A DNA stretch of 64,000 nucleotides from assembly GCF_008370045.1 (NCBI RefSeq), contig NZ_VOBN01000001.1, positions 372,001 through 436,000 of the forward strand. Direction: 5' to 3'. Position 1 is the first letter of the stretch. Every line of letters begins with the position of its first letter. The notes below the pieces were generated by a model, which did not search any database, was not told where the DNA came from, and saw only the letters and a list, made by a program, of their open reading frames with translations. This DNA comes from Pseudomonas sp. ANT_J12 (lineage in GTDB: Bacteria; Pseudomonadota; Gammaproteobacteria; Pseudomonadales; Pseudomonadaceae). Of this stretch, positions 1-8,213 are shown one piece after another. The position numbers were made by a program, and so were the translations under genes.

Positions 1-152
1 TTCTTGATCCGGTCGAGGGTGACCACGCCGCCGCTGGCGGATTGCAACCAGGCGTCGAAGACTGCCGCGCTGCTGGCGACGTCCTGAACGTCGATAGCGC
101 TCAGCGGAACAATGGCAACCTGCGGTTCACGTTTTACGATTTCAGTGGTCAT
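1..152 (-). CDS. Putative T6SS cargo/effector gene, 5' part only
   Basis: The ATG at 152 overlaps the vgrG stop codon (ATGA), so this is the next gene of the hcp-vgrG unit; it runs off the left edge. Only about 50 residues are visible, starting MTTEIVKREPQVAIVPLS. They show no signal peptide, membrane segment or recognisable catalytic motif. Genes translationally coupled behind vgrG in Pseudomonas usually encode the effector or the adaptor loaded on that VgrG, so a cargo role is inferred from position. The family cannot be named from this fragment. Confidence 0.6.
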   Translation of the reverse strand, partial: MTTEIVKREPQVAIVPLSAIDVQDVASSAAVFDAWLQSASGGVVTLDRIK

Positions 153-3055
153 GACAGCATCTCACCGGCCAGCAGGCCCGGGGTTTTAAAGGAGGTCTTG
201 GGAGGCGTGACAGCCGGCAGGCTCGGCAACTTGCCGCTCTTGCTCGCGGCACCGAGCAGGCTTGAGGCGCTCGGCATCGAGGCGCTGGCGAGTTTCGGCA
301 ACCCGGCCACGCCGCCCTGCACCGCGCCTTTGACTTGCTGCGCGGTCTGCATCGCGCCTTGGGCGGTTTGCACGGCGCTCATGCCGCTTTGCGCCAGGGC
401 TTTGCCTGTCTCCAGCACGTCCCAGTTCTTGCTCGGCAATACCTGCGCAACCATCGATTGCACCGGGCCGGGAATGTCCTCGGCGCTCGGCGGTTGCAGC
501 GGCCATTCCGGTTTACCGATGTAACTGCCATCACTCCAGGTGTCCGCCGGGTCCTTGCCAAACATCACCCGCGCCGGCCCCGGTGCGGCGCCGGCGACGG
601 TGGCAAAACCCTTCGCATCGAGCGTGCCTTTGAGGCTCTTGCCCAAGGCATCGATCACTTCGAAGTCGCCACCCTTGATGCCTTGAAGCCCGGCGTACTG
701 GTTGAACAGTTCCAGATTGCCCTTGCCCGGTTTCGGCGGTTCCGGGAACACGCCCGCCAGACTTTTCGCCCCGGTGTAGGCGAAGTTCGCCGCGTGGGCG
801 GTATACGGGCCGGTGGTGGCGTGGGTGATGCCGCCGGCGTTGTAGGTCGTGGCGCTGCCGCCGCCCTGGATCACCAGTTCGGTTTTCGCGGTGATGGTGA
901 TGCGGTCGGCATTCGCGGTGATGTTGAGTTTGGCCAGCAGGTTGATGCTGTCTTTCAAGGCGCGAATGTCGATGTCACCCGACGCCGCGACCAGCCGCCA
1001 GCCGAGGTTTTGCACGAACAGGCGCATGCCCTGGCTGGCGCTGGCCAGCAGGCGTTTACCGATCGACAGGCTGGTGTGGCCGGTGCTGCTCAGGGCCAGG
1101 TGTTCGCCGGTGGCGATGTGGCTGGAGCGCGGGGTGGTCAGGGCGATGCCCGCCGGACTGGCGAGCACCAGATGCGCTTCGGTGAACTCGGGAAATTCGT
1201 TGGCGCTCATGTTCGCCGGGCCGCTACCGAGAATGCCCTGGTGCTGAGCGTGCAACGCCTTGGCCACGTCGTCCTGATCGCCCGCTTCCTGGGCTTGCAG
1301 TTCCTTGGCCTGTATCGCAAAACCGTCCTGCTGCTCGCTGGCCGTGGCCAAACGCTCGGCGGTTTCCGGCAAGTCTTTATGGTGTTTGGATTCGTTCGGC
1401 CGCGGCTCGGTGGTGATCAGCAAACCGGCGGCGGCACGCACCGCACCATGCCGGTCGGTGCGCAGCTCAAAGCCTTCGCCACGCGGCTGGCCGCCGGACG
1501 GGCGTGGATGGGTCAGGTAACCGAGGTTGATCGCACTGGCGCCATGATCGCTGCGCAGCGCAATGCTGATCTCGCTGGTGGTGTCGTCGATGCGCAGTTC
1601 GTTGGCGCGGCTGCCCTTGTACTCCTTGCTCTTGACCGTGGCCAGGGTCTTGAAGTCCGGCAGTTTGTACGGCGGCAGGTTGGCGCCGTGGTACAGGCAA
1701 CCGGTGATCAGCGGCTGGTCGGGATCGCCTTCGAGGAAGGTGATCAGCACTTCCATGCCAACGCGCGGCAGGTTGATCGAGCCAAAGGTCTGCGCCGCCC
1801 AGTTCGACGCCACGCGCATCCAGCAACTGGTCTTGTCGTCGTGCTGACCTTCGCGGTCCCAGAAAAACTGGACCTTCACCCGGCCGTACTGGTCGCAGAA
1901 AATCTCTTCGCCTTCGGGGCCGGTGACCACCGCGCTCTGGGTGCCGAGGACTTTGGGTTTCGGGTGCTCGAGCGGCGGGCGGTACGGCACGTTCCATGGC
2001 GTCGCGCTGAAGCGGTTGCGATAGCCCTGGTGAAAGTCGTCCTTGAGGTCGGTGACGTCGCTGCTGATCACCTCTTCCAGCACCTGCGGCTGTTTGCCTT
2101 CGTGGAAGATTTCGGTGAGCAGCCACAGGTCGTTCCATGCCGGGTTGGCGTGGGCAGTCAGGGCGAGGAAATGCCCGGTGACCAGCAGCGGTTGATCGCT
2201 GCTGCCTTCGGCCAAGCGGTAGTCGCTGCGGTGTCTTTCGAGGGCGCGATTGGCCAGGTGTTTGCCGCGCTCGCGGTCGACAAAACGGCCGGGGTAATCG
2301 TAGTCCTCAAGGTCCGGTTTGGCCGCGCTCTTGGCGTCGCTTTCGAGCTCGATCTTCGGTTTGGTGAAGTCGTAATCGCGGCGCGTGGTGCGGCTGGTTC
2401 GGGTGATTACGCGCAGGCCGAAACGCTTGATCACCGGCTGATCGGCGACCAGTCCGGTGTCCTGCTGATAAGTCACCGGCGCCAGTTTCGGGAAAACGGT
2501 CTGGTCGTCGCCGAACATCAGCAGATGCCCGGAAGCGCTGTGCTGGAAGTGGTAGTGAATGCCCTCCTCTTCGCACAGGCGCTGGACGAAGTGCAGGTCC
2601 GATTCGTCGTACTGCACGCAGTAGATCCGCTCCGGGTACACGGCGCTGAGCTGGAACTTGTGGTCGCTGGCAAGGATGCCGTGTTCTTCCAACACCTGGC
2701 TGATGATCTGCGGCACGCTCATCTGCTGGAAGATCCGCTGATTGACCCGGTGCGCCAGGTACGCCAGTTGCGGGCGCAGCGAGATCTTGTAGCGGGTCAG
2801 ACGCTTGCCGGCCTCGCCCTGGGCGATGCTGTATACCAGCCCGTGGATGCCGGTGCCGTTTTGCGCGAGCTGTAAAAACGCCAGTTTGTGCAGCAGGCTT
2901 TCGAGGTTCAGCGAGGCCTTTTCGCTGACCAGTTCCAGTTCGAACTCGAACGGTTGGTTGAGCGCTTCCCGGCCGGTGAAGGACAGCACCTGAAAATAGC
3001 TGTCGGCCCCGTCGATAGTCAGGGCAAAGTGGGTCTGATTGGCCGGTGCGAACAT
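149..3055 (-). CDS. vgrG: Type VI secretion tip protein VgrG with C-terminal extension
   Basis: This 968-aa protein is the T6SS spike that sits on the Hcp tube. The N-terminal two thirds read as a standard VgrG (gp27/gp5-like core with the OB-fold segment containing GRVKVQFFWDREG), followed by a beta-helical DUF2345-like region rich in ITA/LVIQGGG repeats. From about residue 780 a short domain (ELFNQYAGLQGIKGGDFEV, then a TLDAKGFA turn) resembles the transthyretin-like modules that bind effectors. The last 130 or so residues are Ala/Gly/Ser-rich and low in complexity. The protein is longer than a plain VgrG of about 650-700 aa. The downstream gene overlaps its stop codon, which suggests the cargo is encoded there. 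Confidence 0.96.
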   Translation of the reverse strand: MFAPANQTHFALTIDGADSYFQVLSFTGREALNQPFEFELELVSEKASLNLESLLHKLAFLQLAQNGTGIHGLVYSIAQGEAGKRLTRYKISLRPQLAYLAHRVNQRIFQQMSVPQIISQVLEEHGILASDHKFQLSAVYPERIYCVQYDESDLHFVQRLCEEEGIHYHFQHSASGHLLMFGDDQTVFPKLAPVTYQQDTGLVADQPVIKRFGLRVITRTSRTTRRDYDFTKPKIELESDAKSAAKPDLEDYDYPGRFVDRERGKHLANRALERHRSDYRLAEGSSDQPLLVTGHFLALTAHANPAWNDLWLLTEIFHEGKQPQVLEEVISSDVTDLKDDFHQGYRNRFSATPWNVPYRPPLEHPKPKVLGTQSAVVTGPEGEEIFCDQYGRVKVQFFWDREGQHDDKTSCWMRVASNWAAQTFGSINLPRVGMEVLITFLEGDPDQPLITGCLYHGANLPPYKLPDFKTLATVKSKEYKGSRANELRIDDTTSEISIALRSDHGASAINLGYLTHPRPSGGQPRGEGFELRTDRHGAVRAAAGLLITTEPRPNESKHHKDLPETAERLATASEQQDGFAIQAKELQAQEAGDQDDVAKALHAQHQGILGSGPANMSANEFPEFTEAHLVLASPAGIALTTPRSSHIATGEHLALSSTGHTSLSIGKRLLASASQGMRLFVQNLGWRLVAASGDIDIRALKDSINLLAKLNITANADRITITAKTELVIQGGGSATTYNAGGITHATTGPYTAHAANFAYTGAKSLAGVFPEPPKPGKGNLELFNQYAGLQGIKGGDFEVIDALGKSLKGTLDAKGFATVAGAAPGPARVMFGKDPADTWSDGSYIGKPEWPLQPPSAEDIPGPVQSMVAQVLPSKNWDVLETGKALAQSGMSAVQTAQGAMQTAQQVKGAVQGGVAGLPKLASASMPSASSLLGAASKSGKLPSLPAVTPPKTSFKTPGLLAGEMLS

Positions 3056-3138
3056 TCCGTGTTCCTCATGCGATGTTGCGACAGCCGTCGACGCCCGTTG
3101 GCGATCAACGACTGCAAAAATTCTTTAGGGGACAACCA

Positions 3139-3167
3139 ACCGCCCCGGCCGCGCGGGCCGAGGCGGT
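3139..3167 (-). terminator. GC-rich hairpin between hcp and vgrG
   Basis: Stem ACCGCC/CGGCC pairs with GGCCG/GGCGGT around a GCGC loop in the 129-bp hcp-vgrG gap. No U-run follows, so it looks like an attenuator or an mRNA-stabilising hairpin that would leave more hcp than vgrG transcript, rather than a full terminator. Confidence 0.4.
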
Positions 3168-3184
3168 ACAACGGTCAACCTGGA

Positions 3185-3700
3185 TCAGGCCACCGGCAGA
3201 CGCCAGTCATCGGAACCCGAAGTACCGGATACTTCGTGGGTCCAGGTGATTTTGCGGTAGGTGAACTGCACTTCTTCCAGGTGCGTGAAGTGGGCGTTCG
3301 ACGGATCCTGGCAGTTGTGCATTTTGTTGTTGATGGCGACGATGATCGCGTCTTCCAGTTTGGTGGTGTAGTAGTGCTCTTGGGTCCCTTGGGCCGAAGT
3401 GCGGTACCACTGGATAACGATTTCGCTCATGCGCTCGCCGGAGGTCAGAGCAGCTTGCAGCAGTGGCGAAGCCTTGTCGTAGACCTTGGTGATCACCACT
3501 GGCTTGTGCACGCGCTGACCGGTCGGTTGGCCGGATTGCGGGTCACGCGGGATGATCACGTCGTGGCTGAAAGCCTGAACCATGACCTGGTCTTCGTGAC
3601 CTTCTTGATAAGTGTTGCCAACCGAGTCGGCGGTGAAGGCGCCGGCAGTGATCAGACCTTGTTTTTCGCCAGTGACGGACATGTAGGCAGGTGTTGCCAT
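3185..3700 (-). CDS. hcp: Type VI secretion tube protein Hcp
   Basis: This 171-aa protein builds the hexameric inner tube of the T6SS and is itself exported. It shows typical Hcp features: the start MATPAYMSVTGEKQGLI, the PRDPQSGQPTGQRVHKPVVI segment and the conserved middle with VITKVYDKASPLL. The start is supported by AAGGAGA about 8 nt upstream of the ATG at 3700. It is the first gene of the leftward hcp-vgrG-cargo unit. No sheath, baseplate or ClpV gene is present here, so this is an orphan hcp/vgrG island that must use a T6SS machine encoded elsewhere. A weak sigma54-like promoter and three dyads lie upstream. Confidence 0.96.
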   Translation of the reverse strand: MATPAYMSVTGEKQGLITAGAFTADSVGNTYQEGHEDQVMVQAFSHDVIIPRDPQSGQPTGQRVHKPVVITKVYDKASPLLQAALTSGERMSEIVIQWYRTSAQGTQEHYYTTKLEDAIIVAINNKMHNCQDPSNAHFTHLEEVQFTYRKITWTHEVSGTSGSDDWRLPVA

Positions 3701-3768
3701 GGGGTGCTCTCCTTGCTTGAAAGACAGGACCGGACGGCGTGATTGCCTGTCCAGGTGCCGAAGGAGAT

Positions 3769-3784
3769 ATCAAAAGGCGTGCCA
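3769..3784 (-). promoter_or_regulatory. Weak sigma54-like (-24/-12) site upstream of hcp
   Basis: Read leftward the site is TGGCAC, five bases, then TTGAT. The -24 half is perfect and the spacing fits, but the -12 GC is GA. Transcription would start near 3758, 58 nt before the hcp ATG. RpoN control of hcp operons is known in Pseudomonas; the imperfect -12 keeps this tentative. Confidence 0.35.
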
Positions 3785-3870
3785 GCCATCATGTGGCCAT
3801 TATGTTTCAAGGGTTTGGGCGACGTGACCGTGGGTTTTTCCGACTTTTGCTGTAGGAAACGGCCGACAAG

Positions 3871-3993
3871 TGCGCAAGAAGTTGCGCAGTACTGTGCAAG
3901 AAGTTGCGCACTTGGCTGTAAGCCTTGAACGGCGTGGCTTACAGCGCATTTACCCGTCGTTTTAGCCAAAAGCAGTGCGCAACTTTTTGCGCA
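3871..3993. promoter_or_regulatory. Three 18-bp dyads, TGCGCAA-N4-TTGCGCA
   Basis: The dyads are at 3871-3888, 3893-3910 (one mismatch, TGTGCAA) and 3976-3993. Centre spacings are 22 bp and 83 bp, close to whole helical turns. They lie about 120-225 bp upstream of the predicted hcp transcription start, where enhancer-binding proteins of sigma54 promoters usually sit. Confidence 0.5.
3916..3944. terminator. Inverted repeat after the DMT exporter gene
   Basis: CTGTAAGCC and GGCTTACAG form a perfect 9-bp stem with an 11-nt loop, between the DMT gene's 3' end and the hcp promoter. No strong T-run follows on either strand. It may end the leftward transcript from 4001-4867 or be a further protein-binding site between the dyads. 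Confidence 0.35.
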
Positions 3994-4000
3994 CTTGCGC

Positions 4001-4867
4001 TTACGACGTCAAGACAGGCCGGCGTACGCCCAATCGACTGATCCACACCGCCGCCAGGATCACCGAACCACCGAAGAATAACCGCCCCAACTCCTCATGT
4101 TGGTTCCAGATCAGCAGATTGATCAGCAACCCCACCGGCACATGCAGGTTGTTCATCACCGCCAGCGTCCCGCCGTTCACCAGGCACGCGCCTTTGTTCC
4201 ACCAGTACAGCCCCAGCGCGGTCGAGACCAATCCGAGGAATACCAGCACGCCCCATTGCAGCGGTGCTTCGGGCAGGAAGTTCTGTTTGCCGAACAGCAG
4301 GAACGCCGGCAACGCCACCGCCAATGCGCCGAGGTAGAAGTAGCCGAAACGCCGGTAATGCGGCAGGTCGCTGGGGTGACGGGCCACCAGGTGTTTATAA
4401 AGGACTTGCCCCGCGGCGTAGGTGAAGTTGGCCAGTTGCAGCAGCAGGAAACCCATGAAGAAATCCGGGTTGATCCGGTCGTAGCGAATCACCGCCGCGC
4501 CTGCCACCGCCACCAGTGCCGCGACCAGGGCCCACGGGTTGAAGCGCCGGTTCAGCGCATCCTCGATCAAGGTCACGTGCAATGGCGTGAGGATGGTGAA
4601 CAACAACACTTCCGGCACCGTCAGCACCCGGAAACTCAGGTACAGGCAGACGTAGGTCACGCCGAACTGCAACGCGCCGATCAGCAACATGCCACGCATG
4701 AACGCCGGCTCGACCGAACGCCAGCGCGTCAGCGGAATAAACACCAGCCCGGCCAGCAGCACCCGCACCAGCACCGCGAAGTAACTGTCGACATGCCCGG
4801 CCAGGTACTCGCCGATCAAACTGAAGGAAAACGCCTGGATCAGCGTGACAAAAAGTAGATAGCCCAT
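4001..4867 (-). CDS. DMT-family (EamA) transporter
   Basis: This 288-aa inner-membrane protein has about ten hydrophobic helices arranged as two EamA repeats (roughly residues 1-135 and 145-280). The family exports or imports small metabolites such as amino acids, amines and carboxylates; this member's substrate cannot be told from sequence. It resembles the group often labelled carboxylate/amino acid/amine transporter. It is a single gene, facing the same way as hcp but separated from it by 300 bp of regulatory DNA. Confidence 0.88.
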   Translation of the reverse strand: MGYLLFVTLIQAFSFSLIGEYLAGHVDSYFAVLVRVLLAGLVFIPLTRWRSVEPAFMRGMLLIGALQFGVTYVCLYLSFRVLTVPEVLLFTILTPLHVTLIEDALNRRFNPWALVAALVAVAGAAVIRYDRINPDFFMGFLLLQLANFTYAAGQVLYKHLVARHPSDLPHYRRFGYFYLGALAVALPAFLLFGKQNFLPEAPLQWGVLVFLGLVSTALGLYWWNKGACLVNGGTLAVMNNLHVPVGLLINLLIWNQHEELGRLFFGGSVILAAVWISRLGVRRPVLTS

Positions 4868-4936
4868 GCTCGCCTCGTTTCGAATGGCGGCGACGATAGC
4901 GGGTTTTGCGCTTCACGGCTAATCACACAAATCCCT

Positions 4937-5028
4937 TGTAGGAGCGAAGCTTGCTCGCGAAGGCGGCGGCCCATCCAACATTGATGTTGGCTGACACACC
5001 GCTTTCGCGAGCAAGCTTCGCTCCTACA
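4937..5028. repeat. REP pair, GTAGGAGC type (family A)
   Basis: Inverted copies of TGTAGGAGCGAAGCTTGCTC face each other around a spacer that includes CAACATTGATGTTG. Non-coding, between the DMT gene and the azoR terminator. Confidence 0.9.
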
Positions 5029-5048
5029 GGTCTGTGTGAATCCCGGGC

Positions 5049-5087
5049 AAAAAAAAGCCCGATCTCGCTAATGCGTTCAATCGGGCT
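5049..5087 (-). terminator. Rho-independent terminator of azoR
   Basis: On the leftward strand the stem AGCCCGAT...ATCGGGCT is followed by a run of Ts. It lies 108 bp beyond the azoR stop codon. Confidence 0.85.
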
Positions 5088-5195
5088 ACAGCACTCAGGA
5101 GCAACAAGTGCAAAGGGAGGTTCGATGCGCGTAAAGCCTTGAAGGGGTTGCGCCAGGCCACTTGAACATCAAGGGATTATCTGGCGATTAAAGCC

Positions 5196-5795
5196 TCAAG
5201 CCACTTGGGAAAGCTTGGCGTTGGCCTGGTTCAGGCCCTTCTCCTGGAAGTCGCCGCCCAGGTTCATGCCTTCGGCGTGAATGAAGGTCACGTCGTGGAT
5301 GCCGATGAAGGCCATGACCTGACGCAGGTACGGTTCCTGGTGATCCGCCGGGCCACCGGCATAGATCCCGCCGCGAGCGGTCAGCACGTAGGCACGTTTG
5401 CCGCTGAGCAGGCCTTGGGGGCCGGTGTCGGTGTATTTGAAGGTCACGCCGGCACGCAGCACATGGTCGAGCCAGGCTTTGAGGGTGCTCGGGATCGCGA
5501 AGTTGTACATCGGCGCGGCCATCACCAATACGTCGGCGGCCAGCAGTTCGTCGGTCAACTGGTTGGAACGGTCGAGGGACGCCTGTTCGATGTCGTTGCG
5601 TTGTTCGGCAGGTTTCATCCAGCCGCCGAGCAGATTGATGTCCAGGTGCGGCACCGGGTTGACGGCCAGGTCACGGACGGTGATTTGATCCGCCGGGTGC
5701 GCGGCTTTCCATTGGCTGATGAAGGTCTGGGTCAGCTGACGGGAAACCGAGTCTTGCTGACGGGCGCTGCTTTCGATGATCAGAACGCGGGACAT
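5196..5795 (-). CDS. azoR: FMN-dependent NADH-azoreductase
   Basis: This 199-aa flavodoxin-fold enzyme reduces azo compounds and quinones with NADH, probably protecting against quinone and thiol stress in the cytoplasm. It has the N-terminal phosphate-binding loop after IIESSARQQDSVSRQL, the FMN-contacting APMYNFAIPSTLKAWLD and the TARGGIYAGG segment, as in AzoR. GGAGG precedes the ATG at 5795. It is monocistronic with its own terminator. An inverted repeat (TATCGATG / CATCGATA) lies upstream. Confidence 0.95.
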   Translation of the reverse strand: MSRVLIIESSARQQDSVSRQLTQTFISQWKAAHPADQITVRDLAVNPVPHLDINLLGGWMKPAEQRNDIEQASLDRSNQLTDELLAADVLVMAAPMYNFAIPSTLKAWLDHVLRAGVTFKYTDTGPQGLLSGKRAYVLTARGGIYAGGPADHQEPYLRQVMAFIGIHDVTFIHAEGMNLGGDFQEKGLNQANAKLSQVA

Positions 5796-5855
5796 GGGAT
5801 GTAGCCTCCATCTGAGAATGCTGTAGGGCGATGGAGTGGAGGTTAAACAGAGTTA

Positions 5856-5897
5856 TATCGATGAAAAAGCGCAAATAACTGCTATAAAGCATCGATA
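5856..5897. promoter_or_regulatory. Inverted repeat upstream of azoR
   Basis: TATCGATG at 5856-5863 and CATCGATA at 5890-5897 are exact inverse copies separated by 26 bp of AT-rich DNA, 60-100 bp upstream of the azoR start. The layout suits an operator for a dimeric regulator, possibly LysR-type. No regulator gene is adjacent. Confidence 0.4.
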
Positions 5898-5927
5898 AAT
5901 TCGTTTATAAGCTGAGCATGCCCTATT

Positions 5928-6094
5928 CCTGTGGGAGCGGGCTTGTGTGGCGAGGGGGCTTGCCCCCGTTGGGACGCGAAGCGACCCCAAAACCATCCAC
6001 CGCGGTGTTCCAGATAATCCGCGATGATTGGATTACGACTGCTTCGCAGCCGAACGGGGGCAAGCCCCCTCGCCACACAAGCCTCGCTCCTACC
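5928..6094. repeat. REP pair, GGGGGCTTGCCCC type (family B)
   Basis: The outer arms are GTGGGAGCGGGCTTGTGTGG and its near complement, with inner CTTGCCCCCGTT / AACGGGGGCAAG. Non-coding, between azoR and the small secreted protein. Confidence 0.9.
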
Positions 6095-6104
6095 GGGGAG
6101 ACAT

Positions 6105-6419
6105 CTATTTCGGGGTGCAGCTCAGGTTGATACGCATCTTGATGATCGTACGGGTGAATTTGGCCGTGGCGTTTTTATGTTTGCCGGCGGGCACGTCGAC
6201 GGTGCGGGTGCGCGGTGCTTCCGGGCCGTTGTTGAACACCACCTTACACGTCGCATCCGTACTGCCGTAGTTGTTGACCTGAATGGACGCGATGTCGTTA
6301 TCCGTGTCGAAGGCGTTGTAGTCGATGCTCATGCCATTGAGCTGTTTTTGAACATCGATCGGATAGGCAAACGCCGTCAGCGGCAACAGCGCCAACACTA
6401 CACAACAGAATTTTTTCAT
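6105..6419 (-). CDS. Small secreted protein, function unknown
   Basis: This 104-aa protein starts MKKFCCVVLALLPLTAFA, a clear signal peptide with likely cleavage after AFA; the mature form is about 86 residues. The mature part has two cysteines (in ATCKVVF and the C-terminal NLSCTPK) that could form a disulfide, and a basic stretch (PAGKHKNATAKFTRTIIKMR). I do not recognise a named domain. The upstream in-frame codons to 6470 overlap the divergent LysR start region and are unlikely to be coding. It looks like a small conserved periplasmic protein of Pseudomonas. Confidence 0.75.
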   Translation of the reverse strand: MKKFCCVVLALLPLTAFAYPIDVQKQLNGMSIDYNAFDTDNDIASIQVNNYGSTDATCKVVFNNGPEAPRTRTVDVPAGKHKNATAKFTRTIIKMRINLSCTPK

Positions 6420-6468
6420 TCGGCAGTCTCCAATAGGGACCGCCAGCTTAGGACAAGAGGAGCTCATC

Positions 6469-7392
6469 ATGAAAGCGCCCCGCGTGACCCTTGATCAATG
6501 GCGAACATTGCAAGCCGTGGTCGACCACGGCGGTTTCGCCCAGGCCGCCGAAGCGCTGCATCGCTCGCAATCGTCGGTCAGCTACACCGTGGCCCGCATG
6601 CAGGACCAGCTCGGCGTGCCGCTGCTGCGCATCGATGGCCGTAAGGCCGTGCTCACCGAAGCCGGCGGCGTGTTGCTGCGTCGCTCGCGGCAATTGGTGA
6701 AACAGGCCAGTCAACTGGAAGACCTGGCCCATCACATGGAACAAGGCTGGGAAGCGGAAGTGCGGCTGGTGGTCGATGCCGCTTACCCCAGCGCCCGTCT
6801 CGTGCGCGCCTTGACCGCGTTCATGCCGCAAAGCCGTGGCTGCCGGGTGCGGCTGCGCGAGGAAGTGTTGTCGGGGGTCGAGGAAGTCCTGCTCGAAGGC
6901 GTGGCCGACCTGGCCATCACCGGTTTCAGCATTCCCGGCTACCTGGGCGCGGAATTGAGCGATGTGGAATTTGTCGCCGTCGCCCACCCCGATCACTCGC
7001 TGCATCGACTCAACCGCGAAATCAATTTCCAGGACCTGGAAACCCAGATGCAAGTGGTGATCCGCGACTCCGGCCGCCAGCAGCCACGGGACGTCGGCTG
7101 GCTCGGCGCCGAACAGCGCTGGACCGTCGGCAGCCTGGCCACCGCCGCGACTTTTGTCAGCAGCGGGCTAGGCTTTGCCTGGTTGCCCCGGCACATGATC
7201 GAACGGGAATTGAAGGAAGGCACGCTCAAGCTGCTACCGTTGGACCAGGGCGGCAGTCGCAACCCGAGCTTCTATCTGTACTCGAACAAGGACAAACCCC
7301 TGGGCCCGGCGACGCAAATCCTCATCGAACTGCTGCGCACCTTCGACACTGCGCCGCTGGATGCGCCTTTCGCCGCCCCTGAACAAGCCTGA
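6469..7392 (+). CDS. LysR-family transcriptional regulator
   Basis: This 307-aa protein has an N-terminal winged HTH (about residues 8-65, HGGFAQAAEALHRSQSSVSY) and a periplasmic-binding-like effector domain from about 90 to 295. AGAGGAGC precedes the ATG at 6469. It is divergent from the small secreted protein and followed 14 bp later by an alpha/beta hydrolase, so it may control one or both. The inducer is unknown. Confidence 0.92.
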   Translation: MKAPRVTLDQWRTLQAVVDHGGFAQAAEALHRSQSSVSYTVARMQDQLGVPLLRIDGRKAVLTEAGGVLLRRSRQLVKQASQLEDLAHHMEQGWEAEVRLVVDAAYPSARLVRALTAFMPQSRGCRVRLREEVLSGVEEVLLEGVADLAITGFSIPGYLGAELSDVEFVAVAHPDHSLHRLNREINFQDLETQMQVVIRDSGRQQPRDVGWLGAEQRWTVGSLATAATFVSSGLGFAWLPRHMIERELKEGTLKLLPLDQGGSRNPSFYLYSNKDKPLGPATQILIELLRTFDTAPLDAPFAAPEQA

Positions 7393-7406
7393 CACGGAGT
7401 TTCTGC

Positions 7407-8210
7407 ATGGCCTATTTCGAACATGAAGGTTGCAACCTGCACTATGAGGAATATGGCCACGGCACGCCGTTGCTGCTGGTCCACGGGCTGGGTTCCAGCA
7501 CGTTGGACTGGGAAATGCAGATCCCGGCGCTGTCCGCCCGCTACCGGGTGATCGTCCCGGATGTGCGCGGCCACGGTCGTTCGGACAAACCCCGCGAGCG
7601 CTACAGCATCGCCGGGTTCAGCGCCGACCTGATCGCGCTGATGGAACACCTGAACCTCGGCCCGGCCCATTACGTGGGCCTGTCCATGGGCGGCATGATC
7701 GGTTTCCAGCTAGCCACGGATCAGCCGCAACTGCTTAAGAGCCTGTGCATCGTCAACAGCTCGCCCGAGGTCAAGTTGCGCAGCCGCGACGACTATTGGC
7801 AGTGGTTCAAGCGCTGGAGTCTGATGCGCGTACTCAGCCTCGGCGCCATCGGCAAGGCCCTGGGCGCCAAGCTGTTCCCGAAACCGGAGCAGGCGGACTT
7901 GCGACAAAAGATGACCGAGCGCTGGGCAAAAAACGACAAACATGCTTATCTCGCCAGCTTCGATGCCATCGTTGGCTGGGGGGTTCAGGAACGACTTTCG
8001 AAGGTCGTCTGTCCAACCCTGATCGTCAGCGCCGACCGTGACTACACACCGGTGGCGCTGAAAGAAACCTATGTAAAACTGCTGCCCGATGCGCGGCTGG
8101 TGGTGATCGCCGATTCGCGCCACGCCACCCCGCTGGATCAACCCGAACGCTTCAACCAAACCCTGCTCGAGTTTCTCACCGCAGTCGACACCACTACTCA
8201 GGATCACTGA
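7407..8210 (+). CDS. Alpha/beta hydrolase
   Basis: This 267-aa protein has the canonical fold features: the oxyanion-loop HGLGSSTLDW near residue 27, the nucleophile elbow GLSMGG near 92, an acidic residue in SADRDYTP and the catalytic histidine in DSRHATPLDQP. It most resembles 3-oxoadipate enol-lactonase-type and related esterases, but no aromatic-degradation genes are nearby, so the substrate stays open. It lies between the LysR gene and the PPIase gene with short gaps (14 and 3 bp), consistent with one transcript. Confidence 0.9.
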   Translation: MAYFEHEGCNLHYEEYGHGTPLLLVHGLGSSTLDWEMQIPALSARYRVIVPDVRGHGRSDKPRERYSIAGFSADLIALMEHLNLGPAHYVGLSMGGMIGFQLATDQPQLLKSLCIVNSSPEVKLRSRDDYWQWFKRWSLMRVLSLGAIGKALGAKLFPKPEQADLRQKMTERWAKNDKHAYLASFDAIVGWGVQERLSKVVCPTLIVSADRDYTPVALKETYVKLLPDARLVVIADSRHATPLDQPERFNQTLLEFLTAVDTTTQDH

Positions 8211-8213
8211 CCC

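Noticed and set aside
335..2875. 846-aa open frame opposite vgrG
   Set aside because: A GC-rich shadow of vgrG; no start signal and no recognisable protein features, while the vgrG frame is clearly conserved.
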